This document shows positions 40,271 to 48,370 of a stretch of DNA of 64,000 bases, piece after piece. The notes under the pieces are model-generated. The model had not been told where the DNA came from and made no database searches. It was given only the letters and a program-made list of their open reading frames with translations. Within the stretch, counting starts at the first letter, position 1. Each line of letters opens with the position of its first letter. Position numbers and translations under genes: made by a program. This DNA comes from Chloroflexota bacterium. GTDB taxonomy: Bacteria > Chloroflexota > Anaerolineae > Aggregatilineales > Phototrophicaceae. The DNA is taken from assembly GCA_028875245.1 (NCBI GenBank), contig JAPPEU010000057.1, positions 1 to 64,000 of the forward strand, in the 5' to 3' direction.

Positions 40271-40837
40271 ATGGAAATCCAGCAGCGCCTCTACGACATA
40301 GACGACCTGTGGCGCATGGTCTGCGAGGCGGACGATGACAAGCGCTATGAGCTTATCGAGGGAGAGATTGTTGAGATGGCGCCAACAGGAATATGGCATG
40401 GGCGGCTGGTGATCCGCTTGGGAGGCTATCTGGACCGCTTTGTCGAAGCCAATCAGTTGGGCATCGTCACTGGTGATACCGGCTATTATCAGCCCGCCGA
40501 TCGGCATAATTTGTTGGGTCCAGATATCGCCTTTGCCAGCATTGACCGGATAAAACAGCCGAAATCTCAAGAATTTGCGCCCCTGATGCCTGACCTGGCG
40601 GTGGAAATCAAATCGCCGAGCAACTCGCTGGCTGAGATCCGCCGCAAAGCCGCCATCTATCTCGAACGTGGCACACAGTTGGTCTGGATCGTCCTGCCCG
40701 ATACAGAAAGCGTTGAAGTCCACCGGCTGGGCGCGGATGGCGAAAAACAGCGCGAAGTCATCGGCCCTGACGGCCAGCTGTCAGGCGAGGACGTCTTGCC
40801 TGACTTTAGCCTCGCGCTTTCGACACTCTATGCATGA
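40271..40837 (+). CDS. Uma2-family (DUF820, PD-(D/E)XK-like) protein, copy 2
   Basis: RYELIEGEIVEMAPTG; LGPDIAF; MPDLAVEIKSPSNSLAEIRRKAAIYLERGTQLVWIVLPD. Confidence 0.9.
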   Translation: MEIQQRLYDIDDLWRMVCEADDDKRYELIEGEIVEMAPTGIWHGRLVIRLGGYLDRFVEANQLGIVTGDTGYYQPADRHNLLGPDIAFASIDRIKQPKSQEFAPLMPDLAVEIKSPSNSLAEIRRKAAIYLERGTQLVWIVLPDTESVEVHRLGADGEKQREVIGPDGQLSGEDVLPDFSLALSTLYA

Positions 40838-41018
40838 GGGAATGCGGCAGGCGGCGCCGCGCTCTTTATCGCGCCGAAGCCACCAGGCTTCAAGGGCAAA
40901 TGCTGCAGCGTCAGCGACAGCTTCCGCGCGACCAATTTAGCAAAACAATGACTGAATGGCGAGCCATGCAATCGGCATCCGCTTGATGAATCGAATCGAG
41001 ACACAAGGAGAACACACA

Positions 41019-42560
41019 ATGAGAATCGGAGTAGATGTCGGCGGGACGAATACCGACGCCGTCCTGATGGATGGCATGACGGTCGTCAGCTCGACCAAGA
41101 CGCCGACCACGGCGGAGGTATCGGAGGGCATTGCGAAGGCGCTCCGCACCGTGATCGAAGATTCCGGCATCGACCGGGCGGCGATCGACGGCGTGATGAT
41201 CGGCACGACGCATTTCACCAACGCCGTCGTCGAGCGCAAGCATCTGACGCCCACCGCTTGCATCCGCCTGGGCTTGCCAGCGACTGTCTGCCTGCCGCCG
41301 ATGGTCGATTGGCCCGATGATTTGCGAGATATGGTCGGCGGCAACTCGCACCTCGCGCACGGCGGCCACGAATTCGACGGGCGCGAAATCTCCGAGTTTC
41401 AGCCGGAGGAAGTCCGCGCTATCGCCGAGCAGATCCGCGGCGCCGGCCTGGACGCCATCGCCATCTCGTCGGTGTTTTCACCGGTCAATGCGGCATTTGA
41501 AGAGCAAAGCGCCGAGATCGTCCGTTCGGTCATCCCCGATGCCAATATCACGCTCTCGAGCGAGATCGGGCGCATTGGACTGCTCGAGCGGGAGAACGCC
41601 GCCATCATGAACTCCTGTTTGCGGCAGTTGGCGGCGCGCACGATTGATGGCTTCAAAGCGGCGCTGAATGAACTCCGAATTACGGCGCCTTTCTACATCA
41701 GCCAAAACGACGGCACGCTGATGAACGCTGACTTCGCCAAGGAATATCCGGTGCTCACTTTTGCTTCGGGGCCGACCAACAGCATGCGCGGCGCGGCCTT
41801 CCTCAGCGGCTTGCGCGATGCCATCGTGGTGGATGTCGGCGGCACGACAACCGACATCGGCGTCTTGCAGCACGGCTTCCCGCGCGTGGCGGCTCTGGCG
41901 GTGGATATCGGCGGCGTGCGCACCAACTTCCGCATGCCCGATACCTATTCGATTGGCTTGGGCGGCGGGAGCTTGATCGCGTCCAATCCATTGAAAGTCG
42001 GCCCCCGCAGCGTCGGCTATGAATTGACGGAGAAGGCGCTGGTCTTCGGCGGCGATGTCTTGACGGCGACCGATGTGATTGTGGCCGCTGGCGCGGAAGA
42101 TATTGGCGACGCGAGCGCCGTCAGCCATCTCGATGACAAACTCATTAACGCTGTGCAGGAACGGATCATGGACATGATCGCCATCGCCGTCGATCGCATG
42201 AAGACGAGCGCGACGCCGGTGCCGGTCATCGTTGTCGGCGGCGGCAGCATCCTGGTCACCGGTCAGATCGAAGGCGCTTCCGAGATCATCAAGCCCGATC
42301 ATTTCCCGGTCGCCAATGCCATCGGCGCGGCCATCGCCCAGGTCGGCGGCGAATGTGACCGCATCTTCTCCCTCGCCGAGCTCAGCCGCGATGAAGCCCT
42401 GGATCAAGCCAAAGGCGAAGCGAGCGAGCGCGCGGTCAATGCCGGCGCCGACGCCGAGAGCATCGAGATCGTCGATGTGGAAGAAGTCCCGCTGGCTTAC
42501 CTGCCGGGCAACGCCACCCGCATCATGGTCAAAGCCATCGGCGATTTGGTGGAGGCCTAA
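41019..42560 (+). CDS. Hydantoinase/oxoprolinase family protein
   Basis: MRIGVDVGGTNTDAVLMDG; GTTHFTNAVVERK; DVGGTTTDIGVL; SIGLGGGSLI; aaggag before ATG 41019. Confidence 0.92.
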   Translation: MRIGVDVGGTNTDAVLMDGMTVVSSTKTPTTAEVSEGIAKALRTVIEDSGIDRAAIDGVMIGTTHFTNAVVERKHLTPTACIRLGLPATVCLPPMVDWPDDLRDMVGGNSHLAHGGHEFDGREISEFQPEEVRAIAEQIRGAGLDAIAISSVFSPVNAAFEEQSAEIVRSVIPDANITLSSEIGRIGLLERENAAIMNSCLRQLAARTIDGFKAALNELRITAPFYISQNDGTLMNADFAKEYPVLTFASGPTNSMRGAAFLSGLRDAIVVDVGGTTTDIGVLQHGFPRVAALAVDIGGVRTNFRMPDTYSIGLGGGSLIASNPLKVGPRSVGYELTEKALVFGGDVLTATDVIVAAGAEDIGDASAVSHLDDKLINAVQERIMDMIAIAVDRMKTSATPVPVIVVGGGSILVTGQIEGASEIIKPDHFPVANAIGAAIAQVGGECDRIFSLAELSRDEALDQAKGEASERAVNAGADAESIEIVDVEEVPLAYLPGNATRIMVKAIGDLVEA

Positions 42561-42597
42561 TCATGCTCGCAGTAAACGCCGACATTATCATTTGTAG

Positions 42598-42618
42598 GGG
42601 CGAGGCGGTGACTCGCCC
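42598..42618. repeat. Family A REP-like hairpin
   Basis: GGGCGAG-GCGGTGA-CTCGCCC. Confidence 0.75.
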
Positions 42619-42639
42619 GCAGCTCGTCGGAGGCTCGAC

Positions 42640-43719
42640 ATGCGCATAATCGATGAATCGGTCCTCGAAGATCTTGCGCTGGGCGCGGCCGTCCTCGGCA
42701 CCGGTGGCGGGGGCGACCCCTACATCGGCAAGCTGATGGCGCGCCAAGCCATCCGCGATTATGGCCCGGTCGAGCTTTACACCCTCGATGAGCTCGACGA
42801 TGAGGACCTGGTCGTGCCGACGGCCATGATGGGCGCGCCGACTGTGATGGTCGAGAAGATGCCCAACGGCGATGACATCGTCAACGCCTTTCAGTCGGTG
42901 GGCAAATACATCGGGGCGCCGGTCAAAGCGACGATGAGCATTGAAGCCGGCGGGCTGAACTCGGTCGTGCCGATTTATTGCGCCGCGCGCCTGCGTGTGC
43001 CGATGGTCGATTGCGATGGCATGGGCCGCGCCTTCCCCGAGTTGCAAATGGTCACGCATACGATTCATGGCATTTCATCGACGCCCTTCGCCATGTCCGA
43101 TGAGCGCGGCAACACGGTCTTGATGGAGACGGTCAGCAACCTGTGGACGGAGACATTCGCCCGCAGCGTGACGGTCAACATGGGCGCGATGGCGATGATC
43201 GCGCTCTATGCCGCCACCGCCGCCCAACTGCGCGAAGCCGCTATCCCAGGCACGATCACCCTGGCGGAAGAAATTGGCAAGGTCGTGCGCCGCGCCCGCC
43301 TGGAAGAAGACGAGCCGGTTGAAACGATACGCGAAGCGGTCGGCGGATACCTGATTTTCAAGGGCAAGATAGGCGATGTCGAGCGGCGCACCGAAGCCGG
43401 CTTCGCCAAGGGTGACGCCCTGATCGACGGCATCGACGAATACGCCGGGCAACAATTGCAATTGAGCTTCCAGAATGAGCATCTCGCCGCCCGCATCGAC
43501 GGCGAATTCAAGGTGACGGTACCGGATCTGCTGGCGGTGCTGGATGTGGATACGGGCGAGCCGATCACCACGGAAGGTCTGCGTTATGGCTTCCGCGTCG
43601 CCATCATCGCGATTCCCTGCGCCGATAAATGGCGAACGCCCAAGGGCTTGGAGATCGTCGGTCCCGCTTATTTCGGCTATGACACCGAATACGTCCCGGT
43701 CGAAGAACGATACGGCTAG
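42640..43719 (+). CDS. DUF917-family protein (copy 2)
   Basis: LGAAVLGTGGGGDPYIGKLMA; DCDGMGRAFPELQM; LQLSFQNEHLAARIDGEF. Confidence 0.9.
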   Translation: MRIIDESVLEDLALGAAVLGTGGGGDPYIGKLMARQAIRDYGPVELYTLDELDDEDLVVPTAMMGAPTVMVEKMPNGDDIVNAFQSVGKYIGAPVKATMSIEAGGLNSVVPIYCAARLRVPMVDCDGMGRAFPELQMVTHTIHGISSTPFAMSDERGNTVLMETVSNLWTETFARSVTVNMGAMAMIALYAATAAQLREAAIPGTITLAEEIGKVVRRARLEEDEPVETIREAVGGYLIFKGKIGDVERRTEAGFAKGDALIDGIDEYAGQQLQLSFQNEHLAARIDGEFKVTVPDLLAVLDVDTGEPITTEGLRYGFRVAIIAIPCADKWRTPKGLEIVGPAYFGYDTEYVPVEERYG

Positions 43720-43776
43720 GCAATTGTAGGGACGATTCTGTGAATCGCCCGCGAAAGATCTATATGTAGGGGCGAC

Positions 43777-44058
43777 CTATCAGAATCTGTTGAAGAATGT
43801 CCTCTGTTGCAGAATTGCACACATTTTCACCACAGAGGAAAGAAGGAAACACAGAGAACACAGAGACAATTTGCTGCGCTTTGTGTCGGTTTTTATTTAA
43901 TTTCTCTCGTAGAAGCAGAGTTTTCCGACACCATCGAAACGATTCTATTCAAACAGAAAACTCTGTGCCCTCTGTGAATTCTCGGTGTACTCTGTGGTAA
44001 AAGCTATACGGTGTCCGCTACAGGGAAAATCTGCGTGATTTTCAACAGACTCTATCAG
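43777..44058. mobile_element. MITE-like insertion (268 bp, 43784-44051) with 7-bp target-site duplication CTATCAG
   Basis: TIRs AATCTGTTGAA... / reverse-complement AGTCTGTTGAAAAT; CTATCAG at 43777-43783 and 44052-44058; excising it restores a family A hairpin. Confidence 0.75.
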
Positions 44059-44081
44059 ATCGCCCGTCGCGGAACATGAAT

Positions 44082-44152
44082 GTAGGGACGTTTCGCTGAA
44101 ACGCCCGCAATTGGATAGGAAATGGACGGACGTCTCAACGAGACGCCCCTGC
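44082..44152. repeat. Two family A REP-like hairpins
   Basis: gtagggacgtttcgctgaaacgcccgc and gacgtctcaacgagacgcccctgc. Confidence 0.75.
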
Positions 44153-44179
44153 AAGTCCGCAAAGGGCAGGAGATAAGCC

Positions 44180-45259
44180 ATGCGCCTATTGCACGAACAA
44201 GAAATCGAAGACATCGCCCTGGGCGCCGCTGTCTTGGGCACGGGCGGCGGTGGCGACCCCTACGTCGGCAAATTGATGGCGCGGGAAGCAGTGCGCCAAT
44301 ATGGGCCCGTAGAGCTTTACACCCTCGACGAACTTGATGATGAGGACCTGATCGTGCCATCGGCTGGCATGGGCGCGCCGATCGTCATCGTGGAAAAGCT
44401 GCCGGCCGGCGATGACATGATCCGCGCCTTTGAAGCGCTGGGCCGCTATTCCGGGCGTAAACCGCGAGGCACGATGAGCATCGAAGCCGGCGGTCTCAAT
44501 TCGATCATGCCAATTTATGTCGCCGCCCGCCTGCGCATCCCCATGGTCGATTGCGACGGCATGGGCCGCGCCTTCCCCGAGATACAGATGACGATTTTCA
44601 CCGCGCATGGCATCACCGCCAGCCCCTTCGCCATGTCCGACGAGCGCGGCAACGTGTTGCTGATGGACACGGTCAGCAACAAGTGGGTGGAGACATTTGC
44701 CCGCTCCTGCGTTGTGCACATGGGCGCCGAAGGCATGATCGCGCTCTATTCGGCGACGGTGAAGCAATTGAAAGAAGCGGCCATTCACGGCACGATCACG
44801 CTGGCGGAAAAGATCGGGGTGACGGTTCGCACTGCTCGCCGTGAGGAAGCCAATCCGGTCGACGCCGTGCGCGAGGCGGTCGGCGGCTTTCTCGTCTTTC
44901 GCGGCAAGATCACCGATGTCGATCGGCGGATCGAAGGCGGCTGGAATCGCGGCGACGCCAAGATGGCCGGCACGGGTGACTTCAGCGGGCGGGAGCTGCT
45001 GCTTGAATTTCAGAACGAGCACTTGGCCGTGCGGGTCGATGGTGAATTCGCCGCCACCGTGCCCGATTTGATCGCCGTGCTCGATAGCGAAACGGGCGAG
45101 CCGATCACGACCGAGGCGCTGCGTTATGGCATGCGCGTGGCGGTGATCGCCTTCCCCTGCGCGCCGCAATGGCGGGAGCCGGCCGCGCTGGAGCTCGCTC
45201 ACCCGCGTTACTTCGGCTACGATGTCGACTACGTGCCGGTCGAGGAGCGCTTTGGGTAA
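44180..45259 (+). CDS. DUF917-family protein (copy 3)
   Basis: LGAAVLGTGGGGDPYVGKLMA; DCDGMGRAFPEIQM; LLLEFQNEHLAVRVDGEF. Confidence 0.9.
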   Translation: MRLLHEQEIEDIALGAAVLGTGGGGDPYVGKLMAREAVRQYGPVELYTLDELDDEDLIVPSAGMGAPIVIVEKLPAGDDMIRAFEALGRYSGRKPRGTMSIEAGGLNSIMPIYVAARLRIPMVDCDGMGRAFPEIQMTIFTAHGITASPFAMSDERGNVLLMDTVSNKWVETFARSCVVHMGAEGMIALYSATVKQLKEAAIHGTITLAEKIGVTVRTARREEANPVDAVREAVGGFLVFRGKITDVDRRIEGGWNRGDAKMAGTGDFSGRELLLEFQNEHLAVRVDGEFAATVPDLIAVLDSETGEPITTEALRYGMRVAVIAFPCAPQWREPAALELAHPRYFGYDVDYVPVEERFG

Positions 45260-46080
45260 TTCACCACAGAGGCACAGAGAAAATACTAGAGGCTACGAAA
45301 TGGCTACGAATGAGCCGATTCGCGGATTGGATTTGTCAGGTGAAGATTTGCGGGGTTGGGACTTGTCGGATATGGATTTGTCTGGTGCGAATATGTCTGA
45401 CACGGATCTTAGAGATGTGGACTTAACATATACCAATCTGTCAGAAGCAAATTTGTCTGGCGCGAACTTGTCGAGAGCAATAGCCTATAACGCAATATTG
45501 AATGGAGCGATATTGCATGGAGTGGATTTATCAGGGGCGACTTTTGCTGGGGCGACCTTGAAATTCGTGGACTTTACTGGCGCGAAATTGTCCTGCACAA
45601 GATTCCGTGACGCAATCATGCACGGCGCAGATTTGTCTGGAGTGAGCTTTTCCGGTACGCGATTGTTTGGCGCGAAATTGCATGGCGCCGACTTGACCAG
45701 CGCGGATATGTCTGAAGAGGACCTGACCGGTGTGGATATGTTCAAGGCGAATTTAGCTGAAGCAGATTTGTACGATTCGGACCTGTATGGAGTGAACTTG
45801 ACGCAGGCTAATTTGCACAAAGCGATCATGTCTGGTGCAAAATTTACAAATGCAAACCTGACTGGTTCAGTTTTGCGCTACGCAATCCTGTCATTCGCAG
45901 ATTTGACAAGCGCGGAATTAACCTGTGCTGACATGACCGGCGCAAATTTATATTGTGCTGAATTCAGCAGTGGGACCACCCTCCCCGACGGCAGCAAGTG
46001 GACACCTGAAACAGACATGACCCAATTCACCGATCCTTCAGATTAACCAATCTCTGCGCCCTCTGTGCCTCTGTGGTGAA
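45260..46080. repeat. Perfect 20-bp inverted repeat bracketing the pentapeptide-repeat gene (family B)
   Basis: TTCACCACAGAGGCACAGAG at 45260-45279 and its exact reverse complement at 46061-46080. Confidence 0.85.
45300..46046 (+). CDS. Pentapeptide-repeat protein
   Basis: Run of A(D/N)LSX-type pentapeptides from residue ~10 to near the C-terminus (GLDLSGEDLRGWDLSDMDLSGANMSDTDLRDVDL...). Confidence 0.95.
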   Translation: MATNEPIRGLDLSGEDLRGWDLSDMDLSGANMSDTDLRDVDLTYTNLSEANLSGANLSRAIAYNAILNGAILHGVDLSGATFAGATLKFVDFTGAKLSCTRFRDAIMHGADLSGVSFSGTRLFGAKLHGADLTSADMSEEDLTGVDMFKANLAEADLYDSDLYGVNLTQANLHKAIMSGAKFTNANLTGSVLRYAILSFADLTSAELTCADMTGANLYCAEFSSGTTLPDGSKWTPETDMTQFTDPSD

Positions 46081-46084
46081 GCCC

Positions 46085-47230
46085 ATGAACCAAGTCACCC
46101 TCGACAACACCCTCCCCATCGCCATCGGCGCCGGGATCCTCGGCACGGGCGGCGGCGGCAGCACCTATCTCAACCGCCTCCGACTGAACAACGAACTGAA
46201 GCAACGGGGCGGACCGGTCGCCATCATCCAGGCGGACGATGTGCCTGACGACGCGCTGGTCTGCGCCGTTGGCGGCATGGGCGCGCCGACCGTCAGCAAC
46301 GAAAAGCTGCAAGAAGGGCAGGAGATCAAGCGAGCCATCCGCGCCCTGGAGGAGCACCTGCGGCGGAAAATCTACGCCATCGTCATCGGCGAGATCGGCG
46401 GCGGCAACGCTCTCGGTCCCATGATCACAGCGCTGCAGTGCGATTTGCCGGTCGTGGATGGCGATGGCATGGGGCGCGCCTTTCCCGAGCTGGATATGGA
46501 TACCTTCATGATCTATGGCGTGGCGCCGGCGCCTTTTGCCCTGGCCGATTCGCACGGCAATGTCGCTATTTTCCAGCGCATTGACTCGGCGAGGCAGGCG
46601 GAAGCCTTCGCGCGCAGCTTGACCATCGAGATGGGCGGCTCGGCGGCGCTCGTCATGCCGGTGATGACCGGCGTCGAATTGAAAGCGACGCTCATCCGCG
46701 ACACGCTCAGCCTGGCCAAGCGCATCGGCGACGCCGTCTTAAAATGTCGGGCGCGCAGCATGGAGCCGGCTGAAACCGTGGCGGCGCTCTGCAATGGAAA
46801 AGTCCTCTTCAGCGGCAAGATCATCGATGTCGAGCGGCGGACGGTGCAGGGTTTTGCCCGCGGCAAGCTCATCATCAGCGCGTTTACCTCGCAGCATCCC
46901 CCCAATGCATTGGGGATTCCGCCCTCCGTGAGGCGGGGGGACCGAGGGGGGAACTCGAGGGGGGTTCTCGAAATCGAGTTTCAAAACGAGAATCTGATAG
47001 CGCGGCGCAACGGGGCGATCGTCTGCGCGGTCCCCGACTTGATCACGCTGGTTACGCTCGATGAGGGCGAGCCGATCGGCACGGAGTCGCTGCGTTATGG
47101 CTTGCGCGTGGCGGTGCTGGCGCTGCCGGCGCCGAAAGAGCTGAAGACGCCGGCAGCGCTGGCGGTCGTCGGTCCGCGCGCCTTTGGCTATGATGTGGAT
47201 TATGCGCCGCTGCCGGGGGATTTGTTGTAG
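46085..47230 (+). CDS. DUF917-family protein (copy 4) with in-frame repeat insertion
   Basis: IAIGAGILGTGGGGSTYLNRL; DGDGMGRAFPELDM; VLEIEFQNENLIARRNGAI; extra ~24 aa QHPPNALGIPPSVRRGDRGGNSRG before LEIEFQNE. Confidence 0.9.
   Translation: MNQVTLDNTLPIAIGAGILGTGGGGSTYLNRLRLNNELKQRGGPVAIIQADDVPDDALVCAVGGMGAPTVSNEKLQEGQEIKRAIRALEEHLRRKIYAIVIGEIGGGNALGPMITALQCDLPVVDGDGMGRAFPELDMDTFMIYGVAPAPFALADSHGNVAIFQRIDSARQAEAFARSLTIEMGGSAALVMPVMTGVELKATLIRDTLSLAKRIGDAVLKCRARSMEPAETVAALCNGKVLFSGKIIDVERRTVQGFARGKLIISAFTSQHPPNALGIPPSVRRGDRGGNSRGVLEIEFQNENLIARRNGAIVCAVPDLITLVTLDEGEPIGTESLRYGLRVAVLALPAPKELKTPAALAVVGPRAFGYDVDYAPLPGDLL
46896..46968. repeat. Family D palindromic repeat inside DUF917 CDS
   Basis: catccccccaatgcattggggattccgccctccgtgaggcggggggaccgaggggggaactcgaggggggttc. 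Confidence 0.65.
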
Positions 47231-47252
47231 GGCGCCTGCTGTTGCGGTTTGC

Positions 47253-47281
47253 TTGACAGCCGGTCTATACCCATATACGAT
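47253..47281 (+). promoter_or_regulatory. Predicted sigma70-type promoter for the PIN-toxin operon
   Basis: TTGACA (47253-47258), 17-bp spacer, TACGAT (47276-47281). Confidence 0.55.
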
Positions 47282-47305
47282 TGTGGCGAGTGACCATTGT
47301 TCGAA

Positions 47306-47941
47306 ATGAGACTGAAAGCTATGTCTGAGCAGCTCTCTACGTGGCAACTTGCGCGTGAGTTATTGGATACCATTGCCGTAAAGCGGCAGGAGTATTTGAC
47401 GCGCCTGGCAGAATTCATGGCAACACAGCAAAGCATGGACGCGTCAGCAACCAGACAGCAGCTTGCGCACAAATTGCCCAACGTCGCCGATGTTTCGCGG
47501 GATAGGGAATTGGCGTCCGCGCTAAGCAAAGTTATTGGCGAAAGTGTGATACAAGCACTGACATATGCCCTTCTGTCGGAGTTGAACAGTGCGCTGGCAC
47601 AGACAGATTTGACACAACTTCCTGCGGAGCGCTTGGAAGAGATCGCCCTGGATGTGGATAGACCCGGCGGCATTTCGGCGTCCTTCTACCAGTTGCTAAA
47701 GGAAGGCGTTCATGGCTGCGCCGGACCCGCGCTTGTGCACGGAAACAAGATCTCGCACGCAGAATCGACTCATGACATCTATAGGCAGTTGGCAGCGAAA
47801 CTCGTTCGCGAAATTGAATTGGAAAGCTTCCGAACGATGCCACATGACCAGTTTGTTGACCTGACATTTGGCAGTTTGCCGGATCTGACTCTAGACATGG
47901 TGCGGGATAGACGTGCCGAGACTGCCCAATCCCTGGAATGA
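47306..47941 (+). CDS. Uncharacterised 212-aa protein coupled to PIN toxin (candidate antitoxin/partner)
   Basis: Directly upstream of VapC-type gene with ATGA overlap; start could be 47306 or 47321. Confidence 0.65.
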   Translation: MRLKAMSEQLSTWQLARELLDTIAVKRQEYLTRLAEFMATQQSMDASATRQQLAHKLPNVADVSRDRELASALSKVIGESVIQALTYALLSELNSALAQTDLTQLPAERLEEIALDVDRPGGISASFYQLLKEGVHGCAGPALVHGNKISHAESTHDIYRQLAAKLVREIELESFRTMPHDQFVDLTFGSLPDLTLDMVRDRRAETAQSLE

Positions 47942-48342
47942 AGTATTTGCTGGACACTGACATCTGTATCTATTGCTTGAATGGCAGGCGGCCGCTAGTT
48001 ACGCGTCGGGTGAATGTGATTCCTCGCCACGAAATCGCGGTCAGCACGGTGACAAAAGGCGAGTTGTTCGCCGGCTCCGCGAATAGTACGCAACGCCAAC
48101 GAACCAGAGAGAGGCAGGAAGCGTTCCTGGTACGCTATACAAGCCTGCCCTTCGACGATGCCGCCGCCGATGAATACGGACGAATTGACGGTTTGCTAAG
48201 GAGACGCGGAATGCGTATCGATCCGCTCGATACGCAAATCGCCGCTATTGCTCTCGTCCACAATCTGACGCTCGTAACGCACAACACTCGCCACTTCAGG
48301 CGGGTGCCGAATCTCACCATTGAAGATTGGACGAACGCCTAA
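47938..48342 (+). CDS. VapC-type PIN-domain ribonuclease toxin
   Basis: MKYLLDTDICIYCLNGR, STVTKGELFAGS, LDTQIAAIALVHNLTLVTHNTRHFRRVPNLTIEDW: PIN acidic residues present. Confidence 0.92.
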   Translation: MKYLLDTDICIYCLNGRRPLVTRRVNVIPRHEIAVSTVTKGELFAGSANSTQRQRTRERQEAFLVRYTSLPFDDAAADEYGRIDGLLRRRGMRIDPLDTQIAAIALVHNLTLVTHNTRHFRRVPNLTIEDWTNA

Positions 48343-48370
48343 ACGCGTTTATTTTCAAAGGATAGCCGCC

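Noticed and set aside
40838-40990. Degraded gene remnant between Uma2 copy 2 and the hydantoinase gene
   Set aside because: Short stretch resembles other C-terminal tails but is too short and ambiguous to call a pseudogene.
45300-46046. Periodic 15-bp DNA pattern as a tandem repeat or CRISPR-like array
   Set aside because: Explained by the pentapeptide codon periodicity.
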